A program made the position numbers and the translations under genes. A stretch of DNA of 64,000 bases from Strix aluco. Its lineage: Eukaryota; Chordata; Aves; Strigiformes; Strigidae. Every line of letters begins with the position of its first letter. Position 1 is the stretch's first letter. The stretch covers positions 16,702,825-16,766,824 of the forward strand of contig NC_133971.1 of assembly GCF_031877795.1 (NCBI RefSeq), read 5' to 3'. Of the stretch, positions 46,491 through 57,290 are shown in pieces. Below the pieces are notes generated by a model that was given only the letters and a program-made list of their open reading frames with translations, searched no databases and was not told the DNA's origin.

Positions 46491-49400
46491 GTGAAGGTCG
46501 TCTCTTTATCCGTGCTACCAGCGCAGGAAGTTGCGTTCTTTATCCCTGGCTAGCAGCGCAGGAACGTGTGCTCTTTATCCCTGGCTAACATTGCAGGAAC
46601 ATGGGCTCTTTGTCCCTGGCTGACAGCACAGAAATGTGTGCTCTTTATCCTTGGAAAACAGTGTAGCAACTTGCGCTATTTATCCCTCAGCTAGCAGTGC
46701 AGGAAGGTGGTCCGTTTATCCCCGGCTAAGAGTGCAGCAAGTTAGGCTCTTTATCCCTGGCAAACAGTGTAGCAAGTTGGACTATTAATATTAGCTTAAC
46801 AGTGCAGGAAGATCGGCTATTTATTTGTGGCTACCAGAGCAGGAAGCTGGGCTCTTTATCCCTGGCTAGCAGTGCAGGAAGGTGGGCTCTTTATCCCTGG
46901 CAAAGAGTGCAGGAAGATGAGCTATTTATCTATGCCTAAAATTGAAGCAAGCTGGGATCCTGATCCATGGATAACAGCGTAGCAAGTTGGGCTCTTTATC
47001 CCTGGCTAACAGAGCAGGTAAGTGGGCTCTTTAGTCCTTGTTAACAGTGCAGTAAGTTAGGCTATTTATCTCTGGCTAGCAGCGCAGCAAGATAGGCTCT
47101 TTGTCCCTGGCTAACAGTTCAGCAAGTTGGGCTCTTCATCTCTGGCTTACAGTGCAGCCAGATGAGCTATTTATCCCTTGGCTAACAGCACAGCAAGGTG
47201 GGCTCTTTATCTCTGGCTAACAGCACAGCAAGATGAGCTATTTATCTCTGGCTAACAGTGCAGCAATGTGGGATCCTGATCCTTGGATAACAGCATAGCA
47301 AGTTAGGCTTTTTATCCCTGGCTAACAGAGCAGGTAAGTGGGCTCTTTAGCCCTTGTTAACAGTGCAGTAAGTTGGGCTATTTATCTCTGGCTAGCAGCA
47401 CAGCAAGTTAGGCTCTTTCTCCCTGGCTAACAGTATAGCAAGATGCGCTCTTTGTCCCTGGCTAACAGCGCAGCAAGTTGAGCTCTTCATCCCTGTAAAC
47501 AGTGCAGCAAGTTGGGCCCTTCAACTCTGGCTAACAGTGCAGCAAGATGAGCTATTTATCTCTTGGCTAGCAGCGCAGCAAGGTGGGCTCTTATTCCTTG
47601 GTTAACAGCGCAGGAAGGTGGGCTGCTGATCCTTGGATAACAGTGTAGCAAGGTGGGCTCTTTCTCCCTGGCTAACAGTACAGCAAGGTGCTCTATTTAT
47701 CCATGGCTAAGAGGGAGGCAAGCTGGGCTCTTTATCCCCGGCAAACAGTGTAGCAAGTTGGACTATTAATCTCAGGCTAACAGTGCAGGAAGATCGTCTC
47801 TTTATCCGTGGCTACCAGCGCAGGAAGATGGGCTCTTTATCCGTGGCTAGCAGTGCAGGAAGGTGGGCTCTTTATCTCTCGCTAACAGCGCAGCAAGATG
47901 AGCTATTTATCTCTGGCTAACAGTGCAGCAAGTTGGGCTCCTGATCCATGGATAACAGCATAGCAAGTTAGGCTTTTTATCCCTGGCTAACAGAGCAGGT
48001 AAGTGTTCTCTTTAGCCCTTGTTAACAGTGCAGTAAGTTGGGCTATTTATCTCTGGCTAGCAGCACAGCAAGATAGGCTCTTTGTCCCTGGCTAACAGTG
48101 TAGCAAGTTGGACTATTAATCTCAGGCTAACAGTGCAGGAAGATCATCTCTTTATCCCTGGCTAGCAGTGCAGGAAGGTGGGCTCTTTATCCCTGGCTAG
48201 CAGTGCAGGAAGGTGGGCTCTTTATCTCTGGCTAACAGCGCAGCAAGATGAGCTATTTATCTCTGGCTAACAGTGCAGCAAGTTGGGCTCCTGATCCATG
48301 GATAACAGCATAGCAAGTTAGGCTTTTTATCCCTGGCTAACATAGCAGGTAAGTGGGCTCTTTAGCCCTTGTTAACAGTGCAGTAAGTTGGGCTATTTAT
48401 CTCTGGCTAGCAGTGCAGGAAGGTGGGCTCTTTATCTCTGGCTAACAGCGCAGCAAGTTGAGCTATTTATCTCTGGCTAACAGTGCAGCAAGTTGGGCTC
48501 CTGATCCTTGGATAACAGCATAGCAAGTTAGGCTTTTTATCCCTGGCTAACAGAGCAGGTAAGTGTTCTCTTTAGCCCTTGTTAACAGTGCAGTAAGTTG
48601 GGCTATTTATCTCTGGCTAGCAGCACAGCAAGATAGGCTCTTTCTCCCTGGCTAACAGTGTAGCAAGATGCGCTCTTTGTCCCTGGCTAACAGCGCAGCA
48701 AGTTGAGCTCTTCATCCCTGGCAAACAGTGCAGCAAGTTGGGCCCTTCATCTCTGGCTAACAGTGCAGCAAGATGAGCTATTTATCTCTTGGCTAGCAGC
48801 GCAGCAAGGTGGGCTCTTATTCCTTGGTTAACAGCGCAGGAAGGTGGGCTGCTGATCCTTGGATAACAGCGTAGAAAGTTGGGCTCTTTATCCCTGGCTA
48901 GCAGTGCAGGAAGGTGGGCTCTTTATCTCTCGCCAACAGTGCAGCAAGATGAGCTATTTATCTCTGGCTAACAGTGCAGCAAGTTGGGCTCCTGATCCTT
49001 GGATAACAGCATAGCAAGTTAGGCTTTTTATCCCTGGCTAACAGAGCAGGTAAGTGGTCTCTTTAGCCCTTGTTAACAGTGCAGTAAGTTGGGCTATTTA
49101 TCTCTGGCTAGCAGCACAGCAAGTTAGGCTCTTTCTCCCTGGCTAACAGTATAGCAAGATGCGCTCTTTGTCCCTGGCTAACAGCGCAGCAAGTTGAGCT
49201 CTTCATCCCTGTAAACAGTGCAGCAAGTTGGGCCCTTCAACTCTGGCTAACAGTGCAGCAAGATGAGCTATTTATCTCTTGGCTAGCAGCGCAGCAAGGT
49301 GGGCTCTTATTCCTTGGTTAACAGCGCAGGAAGGTGGGCTGCTGATCCTTGGATAACAGTGTAGCAAGGTGGGCTCTTTCTCCCTGGCTAACAGTACAGC

Positions 49401-51425
49401 AAGGTGCGCTCTTTATCCCTGGCTAGCAGTACAGCAAGGTGCTCTATTTATCCATGGCTAAGAGGGAGGCAAGTTAGGCTCTTTATCCCCGGCAAACAGT
49501 GTAGCAAGTTGGACTGCTAATCTCAGGCTAACATTGCAGGAAGATCGTCTCTTTATCCGTGGCTACCAGCGCAGGAAGATGGGCTCTTTATCCCTGGCTA
49601 GCAGTGCAGGAAGGTGGGCTCTTTATCTCTCGCTAACAGTGCAGCAAGATGAGCTATTTATCTCTGGCTAACAGTGCAGCAAGTTGGGCTCCTGATCCTT
49701 GGATAACAGCATAGCAAGTTAGGCTTTTTATCCCTGGCTAACAGAGCAGGTAAGTGTTCTCTTTATCCCTTGTTAACAGTGCAGTAAGTTGGGCTATTTA
49801 TCTCTGGCTAGCAGCACAGCAAGATAGGCTCTTTGTCCCTGGCTAACAGTGTAGCAAGTTGGACTATTAATCTCAGGCTAACAGTGCACGAAGATCATCT
49901 CTTTATCCCTGGCTAGCAGTGCAGGAAGGTGGGCTCTTTATCCCTGGCTAGTAGTGCAGGAAGGTGGGCTCTTTATCTCTGGCTAACAGCACAGCAAGAT
50001 GAGCTATTTATCTCTGGCTAACAGTGCAGCAAGTTGGGCTCCTGATCCTTGGATAACAGCATAGCAAGTTAGGCTTTTTATCCCTGGCTAACAGAGCAGG
50101 TAAGTGGGCTCTTTAGCCCTTGTTAACAGTGCAGTAAGTTGGGCTATTTATCTCTGGCTAGCAGCACAGCAAGATAGGCTCTTTCTCCCTGGCTAACAGT
50201 GTAGCAAGATGCGCTCTTTGTCCCTGGCTAACAGCGCAGCAAGTTGAGCTCTTCATCCCTGGCAAACAGTGCAGCAAGTTGGGCCCTTCATCTCTGGCTA
50301 ACAGTGCAGCAAGATGAGCTATTTATCTCTTGGCTAGCACCGCAGCAAGCTGGTCTAGTCATGCATGGCTAACAGTACAGCAAGGTGGGCTCTTTATCCC
50401 TTGTTAACAGCGCAGTAGGTTAGGCTATTTAGCTCTGGCTAGCAGCAAAGCAATGTAGGCTCTTTCTCCCTGGCTAACAGCGTAGGAAGTTGGGCTCTTT
50501 GTCTCTGGATAACAGTGCAGCAAGATGAGCTATTTATCTCTTGGCTAGCAGCGCAGCAAGGTGGGCTCTTATTCCTTGGTTAACAGCGCAGGAAGGTGGG
50601 CTGCTGATCCTTGGATAACAGCGTAGCAAGGTGGGCTCTTTCTCCCTGGCTAACAGTACAGCAAGGTGCGCTCTTTATCCCTGGCTAAGAGTGAGGCAAG
50701 TTAGGCTCTTTATCCCTGGCAAACAGTGTAGCAAGTTGGACTGCTAATCTCAGGCTAACAGTGCAGGAAGATCGTCTCTTTATCCGTGGCTACCAGCGCA
50801 GGAAGTTGGGCTCTTTATCCCTGGCTAGCAGTGCAGGGAGGTAGGCTCATTATCCCTGGCAAACAGTGCAGCAAGTTGGGCCCTTCATCTCTGGCTAATA
50901 GTGCAGTAAAATGAGCTATTTATCTCTTGGCTAGCAGCACAACAAGGTGAGCTCTTAATCCCTGGCTAACAGCGCAGGAAGGTGGTCTATTTATCCATGG
51001 CTAAGAGTGCAGCAAGTTAGGCTCTTTATCCCTGGCAAACAGAGTAGCAAGTTGGAGTATAAATCTCAGGAAGATCGTCTCTTTATCTGTGGCTACCAGC
51101 ACAGGAAGGTGGGCTCTTTGTCCCTGGCTAACAGCGCAGCAAGTTGAGCCCTTTCTCCCTGGCTAACAGTACAGCAAGTTGAGCTGTTCATCCCTGTAAA
51201 CAGTGCAGCAAGATGAGATATTTATCTAGCAGTGGAGCAAGGTGGGCTCTTTATCCCTTGTAACAGCACAGGAAGTTAGGCTCTTTCTCCCTGGCTAACA
51301 GTGCAGCAAGTTTGGCTCTTCGTCTCTGGCTAGCAGTGCACCAAGATGAGCTATTTCTCTCTTGGCTAGCAGCTCAGCAAGGTGTTCTATTTTTCCATGG
51401 CTAACAGTGCAGCAAGGCGGGCTCT
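46491..51425 (-). repeat. 35-bp satellite array, right arm (inverted)
   Basis: About 4.9 kb of the same monomer in reverse complement (CAGCAAGGTGGGCTCTTTAT, then CCCTGGCTAACAG). The marker GGATAACAGCATAGCAAGTT recurs at about 47286, 47951, 48301, 48511, 49002, 49702 and 50052, with spacings of 665, 350, 210, 491, 700 and 350, i.e. 19, 10, 6, 14, 20 and 10 monomers. This supports the 35-bp unit and higher-order blocks. Confidence 0.95.
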
Positions 51426-51623
51426 GGGCTCTCCCTGAAGCAACACAGTCTACCCCCCCACTGCACCATGACAGCCCCCTCCAACAGAAGCACGGCAGCA
51501 AAGAGGTGGGGAGGTGGTGCCTGGCTCCACAGCACCCTGACAACCGGAGGGGAAGGCAGAGGAGGGACAGGGGCAGCTTCCAGCCTTAACCCAGCTCCTA
51601 CCCGGCCCCCAGCAGGTACTTAC
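51426..51623. other. Unique sequence right of the satellite
   Basis: GC-richer unique sequence with no recognised element. In the minus-strand gene model it is intron just downstream of the 51624 donor. Confidence 0.4.
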
Positions 51624-51755
51624 AGTCACACGCTGCTCTGCCTCTCTGACCAGCTTCGGATAACGACGTACTGCCACCTTACTCTGGAGTCCATCAGCCA
51701 TTCTGGAGGATCCCATGGAACGATGCATCTTGCCAATGGCCATGACTAGGCAAAC
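51624..51755 (-). CDS. Well-formed start-codon exon of an unidentified minus-strand gene
   Basis: On the minus strand a TTGTTACTCCTTCCAG acceptor leads into GTTTGCCTAGTC, then ATG (51743). The frame stays open for 40 codons (MAIGKMHRSMGSSRMADGLQ, then KVAVRRYPKLVREAEQRVT) to an ACT|GTAAGT donor. Both splice sites are strong and the peptide is basic and soluble-looking. I do not recognise the family. It sits between the satellite on its 3' side and X-box-bearing repeats on its 5' side. Confidence 0.5.
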
Positions 51756-52233
51756 CTGGAAGGAGTAACAATGAGACTTTGAAAATCCAGAATCCCATTC
51801 ACAGCAGACCCAAAGGATACACCTGTGTCTCCAGGCTGTGGCATCCTTCCTAAGTGGAAAACATAAGGCCGCCCCACACTGTTTCGTGATTAGACGATAT
51901 TTAAGTGGCTGAGTTAAGATTCATAGAAGTAAAACTCCATAAAAATATTCCCTGAGCCAAATAAGCCTTTTGCTGTGGGTGCAGTCCCATGAGTCACAAC
52001 TATATCTTTTCATGAACTTTATCTGTCAGCTGACAGTGAGATGCACCAAGGGTCCCTTCCAAGGGTCTGCTGGAGAGTCCCCAGCTCCACATACTATCAT
52101 TTACTGCTGCGGCTCCCGCCTTAGGTATTTACAGCACCATTTTCCCCTTCCCAGCATCCGATCTCTGCTATCCTGGCTTGGCAACTTTGCATCTCCCTTT
52201 CTATTTATGCTTTCTCTGGCATCTGCACCACAT

Positions 52234-52328
52234 TTCATAGAATCATTTAGGCTGGAAAAGACCTTTAAGATCATCAAGTGCAACTGTAGACCTAGCACTG
52301 CCAAGCCCACCACTCCTTTCCCTGGAGG
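52234..52328 (-). mobile_element. CR1 3' tail in copy 1
   Basis: Reverse complement of the CR1 terminus: CATAGAATCATTTAGGCTGG, then AAGACCTTTAAGATCATCAA and GTGCAACTGTAGACCTAGCA. It is present at the same place in the other two copies, so it predates the duplication. Confidence 0.85.
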
Positions 52329-53189
52329 TACGCAAGAACTGCTGCTCAGAAAATCACCTACAGATTTCAAATGCAAGGAGAGGACAGGGAGGGGGAGTTG
52401 GCTTTGCAGTCCCTCCCAGCTAGGCCACCTGCTGCATTTTTCATCCTCAGCCTCCACAGCATTTTCTAGACAGAGCAAGAAGAAGCTAAGCTCTCACATA
52501 CACACCGTGCAAAACAGATTCCAGGCCAAAACAGCCCAAAGGCCCTGTGCAAACCAAGGTGGGCAAGGCCAGCGGCACGAGGCAGGCAGCCCCCCTCCCT
52601 CCACGTTTCACCCACAGCCTGGGTGCACTCACAGCCGCAGCCCCGGGGAAGAAAGGGAGACAGGCCGGCACTTTCTCTCTCCGGGAGCAAAGCTTGCTCC
52701 CTGCCCAGCTCCGCTCGGGGGGAGAAGGGGCTCCAGCTCCCAGCCCCTGACAGGGAAAGTGCTTCAGCCTCCAGGTGCCTCTCACCCAGCACAAGAGCCC
52801 CCCTGCCCTGTGCTCCGGGGGCAACCTCCCCCCTCAGACCCTCCCCAGACCAGCGGCTGCCGTGCAGGGACACAGATCCCACAGGAGGGCAAGCACAGCC
52901 CGCGGCCAGCAGAGGTTGGGCAGGACCGTGGGCCCCCTGCCCCGGGCACCCCCCTGCCCCAGGCACCCCCCTCTCACACAAGGGATGCCCCCAGCCCTGC
53001 GGCATGGGGCAGGGAGTGTCACACACCCCACCCCCCCCCCGAGCTCCCCCGGACCCCGGGTCCCTGCTCTGTAATGCTCCCAAGCCCCCCCCCACCCGCT
53101 CGTGGCTGAGCCGCCTGGCAGCACTGGCACCCAGAGCAGCCGTCCAGCTTTTGGCTGGGGAGGAGACACAGCCACCACCCCCCCCAGCA

Positions 53190-53330
53190 TCCCTCACCTC
53201 TCTCACTCCGCGGGGGCCGTGGGGACACACTCACGGGAGGATCCCCAATGCCAGACCGGCTGTTGTCCCCGTTGCCAGGGCAACTGGGCATGCCAGCCAG
53301 CCCCAACACTGCCATGGCAACGCCGGGGAC
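53190..53330 (-). promoter_or_regulatory. X-box pair and possible first exon, copy 1
   Basis: A perfect GTTGCC-AG-GGCAAC inverted repeat (53271-53284) is the RFX X-box form. ACTGCCATGGCAAC (53308-53321) is a second near-perfect site. RFX factors bind such sites in ciliary and centriolar gene promoters. On the minus strand, CTCCC|GTGAGT (53235) and GAGAGAG|GTGAGG (about 53197) are possible first-exon donors leading toward the 51755 exon. Transcription direction is inferred. Confidence 0.5.
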
Positions 53331-56192
53331 ACGGGGGGCGGGGGAGGGGGGGGGGGGGGGGAGGGACAGCTCCGGGACACGGGGCCAGAGGGGACAGGGA
53401 TGCTCAGCGCCCAAAGCCCCCAGTGAGCACAGCAAGCAGGCCCTGAAACTGCCTCCAGCACACCCGCCAAGCTCCAGCACAGCTGCAGCCCCGGGTGCGT
53501 TACCCCGGCACGGGGCAGCGGCTACAGACAGTCCCGGCAGAACCCAAAGGGCTTCTCCCGGATCGAACAACGCGAGCCCACGGGCAGTGTAGGGTTAATT
53601 AACTGCTGTGGAGAGAGCCACATGCCACCGGGGAACACCCAGAGGGGCAACAGAGCCTCCAAAGCCACTCACGCACAACCCACAGCGGTGCCAGCACCCC
53701 CCTCCAAAGGGACGAGCTGCTTCCTGCTCCCCACGCTTGGTCCTGACCCGGATCCCAGTTCCACCAGCTCAGCTGCTTTGCTGCCACCTCACACCTCCCA
53801 GCCCCCCCGCGGCAGGGCTCTGGCACGGGCCCACACTGATGCACAAACAGCACAACCACCCCTGTCCCTCTCGGGAACGCCCTGTCATAAATTAACCCTG
53901 CCAAGCGCAGCCCGACAGGCACAGCACTAACTCCTGACTGAACCCCGGCTCCCCCCACGCCCTCACCCAGCAGCTCCACCCCCTGGGCTCCGCTCAGCAG
54001 ATGCATCGCACCCCAGTGCCTCTGCCCAGTGCCCTTGTGCAGGGGCTGGCACGGGGCTAAGGGGAGGTCAGGCCTTGCTGAGCTTGGCTCAAATCCCTCG
54101 TGTTCATTCCAAGGCCAGAGATGCTTCTGCAACCAGGAAAACCGGACGGCCTGGCTGGCTGGCTGGCCAGAGCACAGCGGAGAACGAGCCACGGTCGAGC
54201 CACAAACACACACCAGGGCCTGCTGGCACTTCTCACCTTCCCCCCGCTTCCATTACTTTTGGAACCCCAGTTACTGGGATTATGAACTAAATCGCTATTA
54301 ATATCCAAACTGTCCTTTATTACTCTTCAAATTTTTTTGGTGGGAACAGAAGGAAGGTAAACGTCACTTAGCTGCTTCACTTCACGAGAGCAGCTGACCC
54401 GACGTGACTTTGTGCCTGACCTTACTAAGTGCTCAGAATATTATGAACAGCCTCAAACCCAGGGATCGCTGCTGCTCCGAGCGTCAACAAAATCAGAACA
54501 CTTTCCTGCTTGGCAAACCAACAAGAATCAAAGATAAACATGTACATTTACTAAGCACTACTCTGGACTAGAAATAATTTTCCCTCCCTTTCTGCCTAAC
54601 TGGACCAAGGAACAGGTGGATTTGCCCACTTATTTCCTGGGACTTGAAAGACCAGCACCCTCAAACACAGCTCTACTCTAAAATTTTTTGCATCCTGACA
54701 TTGAGTAAAATCACAGATCATATTCCCTCCTGCTTCCTCTGTTCCACATCATCTATGCAAAGATTAACATTCCCTTCCCCTCAACTTTTATACACACGCC
54801 CTGCAAGCAAGGCAGTAACTTCACTCCTTCACTCCCCAAACAGCTGCAGCGTTGTACATGCCCGAGGTACTGGGCCCTTCACAGTTTCAGGAAAGGACAA
54901 GGTTGCCGGTTCCTTTTGTGTTTGCAAGAAACCCCAGAGCACAGCCCTGTCCTATGGACACAAGGCCATGCTGCAGCAAGAGCTGGGATTAAAGGCCTTC
55001 AGGGCCCGGGAGCTTGGCAAAAGCTGTGCTGAGGAAGAAGCTGATGTGAGCACTTCCATACGGCCCTCAGGCACCCAAATCCCTTTGTGCATGTGTCCAA
55101 CAGCTTCCCTCGGTAAAATAAAACTGAACAGAGCTCTGATGAGACTGTGCTGACAGGGACGGGAAATTAAGAATAAACAGCAAAGTGCTTAAAGGACATG
55201 AAGAACAAAAAGGCAAGTTCCATGTAGAGGCACAGCTCCGTGCCTGTACAGATCCTGTGGCTGTCACTGTGCCCCGTGCCAGAGCTCTTGTTTCAAGGGA
55301 CCCCACGTCACTCGTGCTGGAGCAGCAGCACCAGCCTCAGAGCTGTCGGCTACCAACTGATCGCCCTCCAAACTCAAAGGCTGGGGAGAGATGGGCACAC
55401 TCTGCCCTACAATACACTGCACCCAGCGGCTCTTGTGGGATCACAGACTGCTGTCTGAATCTTGCTTCAGTATGCACAATAAACCCTCTGCCTTCTTCCT
55501 TACGCAAAGATCAACCATCTCCCTCTGGAGTGGTTGGTTAATTTGCCTTCCTATTACACTTTGCTGGAAGAGGAATAGAGGAGATCTGTTACAAGCGAGA
55601 CGCAGGATGCTGTTGAACAATTTTGTTCAGTTACATCATCTTGCCCTGTTCAGGCTTAAGTAGAAAGGTCACATTTCTTGCCTAGAAATCCCCTGCTTAG
55701 CTATAATTATCACGTAAACAGCACCTCAAGGGATCCAGGAAAGGAGGAGGATTTCCAGGATGAATCTCTTGCCCCTCCAGCCCACAGCTAAGTGGCTGAG
55801 TGCTTTCTAAACCAAGTCTCGCTACCCAGGAAGCCTCACCCGTCACCTCTGAAATTCCAGTCCCTCTGAATTTTATCACTTTGGTACTGTCATCCCGCAA
55901 TTTATTACAAAAGCTCTGCCATAGCTGAGAGAATGAATAGGAGCCCAGTGTTACACCCCCCTGTTATTTAATGAACTTCAGCTGTCCGCTGACAGTGAGA
56001 TGCACCAAGGGTCCCTTCCAAGGGTCTGCTGGAGAGTCCCCAGCTCCACATACTATCATTTACTGCTGCGGCTCCCGCCTTAGGTATTTACAGCACCATT
56101 TTCCCCTTCCCAGCATCCGATCTCTGCTATCCTGGCTTGGCAACTTTGCATCTCCCTTTCTATTTATGCTTTTTCTGGCATCTGCACCACAT

Positions 56193-56287
56193 TTCATAGA
56201 ATCATTTAGGCTGGAAAAGACCTTTAAGATCATCAAGTGCAACTGTAGACCTAGCACTGCCAAGCCCACCACTCCTTTCCCTGGAGG
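56193..56287 (-). mobile_element. CR1 3' tail in copy 2
   Basis: Same CR1 terminus as in copy 1, carried along by the duplication. Confidence 0.85.
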
Positions 56288-57148
56288 TACGCAAGAACTG
56301 CTGCTCAGAAAATCACCTACAGATTTCAAATGCAAGGAGAGGACAGGGAGGGGGAGTTGGCTTTGCAGTCCCTCCCAGCTAGGCCACCTGCTGCATTTTT
56401 CATCCTCAGCCTCCACAGCATTTTCTAGACAGAGCAAGAAGAAGCTAAGCTCTCACATACACACCGTGCAAAACAGATTCCAGGCCAAAACAGCCCAAAG
56501 GCCCTGTGCAAACCAAGGTGGGCAAGGCCAGCGGCACGAGGCAGGCAGCCCCCCTCCCTCCACGTTTCACCCACAGCCTGGGTGCACTCACAGCCGCAGC
56601 CCCGGGGAAGAAAGGGAGACAGGCCGGCACTTTCTCTCTCCGGGAGCAAAGCTTGCTCCCTGCCCAGCTCCGCTCGGGGGGTGAAGGGGCTCCAGCTCCC
56701 AGCCCCTGACAGGGAAAGTGCTTCAGCCTCCAGGTGCCTCTCGCCCAGCACAAGAGCCCCCCTGCCCTGTGCTCCGGGGGCAACCTCCCCCCTCAGACCC
56801 TCCCCAGACCAGCGGCTGCCGTGCAGGGACACAGATCCCACAGGAGGGCGAGCACAGCCCGCGGCCAGCAGAGGTTGGGCAGGACCGTGGGCCCCCTGCC
56901 CCGGGCACCCCCCTGCCCCAGGCACCCCCCTCTCGCACAAGGGATGCCCCCAGCCCTGCGGCATGGGGCAGGGAGTGTCACACACCCCACCCCCCCCCCG
57001 AGCTCCCCCGGACCCCGGGTCCCTGCTCTGTAACGCTCCCAAGCCCCCCCCCACCCGCTCGTGGCTGAGCCGCCTGGCAGCACTGGCACCCAGAGCAGCC
57101 GTCCAGCTTTCGGCTGGGGAGGAGACACAGCCACCACCCCCCCCAGCA

Positions 57149-57290
57149 TCCCTCACCTCTCTCACTCCGCGGGGGCCGTGGGGACACACTCACGGGAGGA
57201 TCCCCAATGCCAGACAGGCTGTTGTCCCCATTGCCAGGGCAACTGGGCATGCCAGCCAGCCCCAACACTGCCATGGCAACGCCAGGGACA
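57149..57290 (-). promoter_or_regulatory. X-box pair, copy 2 (first site altered)
   Basis: The first site reads ATTGCCAGGGCAAC (57230-57243), with one change in the outer base. The second, ACTGCCATGGCAAC (57267-57280), is unchanged. Confidence 0.45.

Larger units (their letters stand above)
52012..55971. repeat. 3.96-kb tandem unit, copy 1
   Basis: First of two full units. Similarity begins within CATGAACTTTATCTGTCAGC and the next copy starts 3,959-3,960 bases later. It contains a CR1 tail, a GC island (about 52580-53600) with X-box sites, and then AT-richer sequence without coding signal. It differs from copies 2 and 3 at sites where those two agree (for example TTTCTCTGG versus TTTTTCTGG near 52213). 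Confidence 0.93.

Noticed and set aside
37965-51425. CRISPR-like appearance of regularly spaced repeats
   Set aside because: There are no unique spacers. The array is a continuous tandem 35-bp satellite in a vertebrate genome.
51970-53109. 379-codon + ORF and equivalent ORFs in copies 2 and 3 (56582-57406, 60542-61366)
   Set aside because: The ORF crosses a CR1 tail and a C-rich island, and it differs in frame between copies because of length changes. It looks like composition, not coding.
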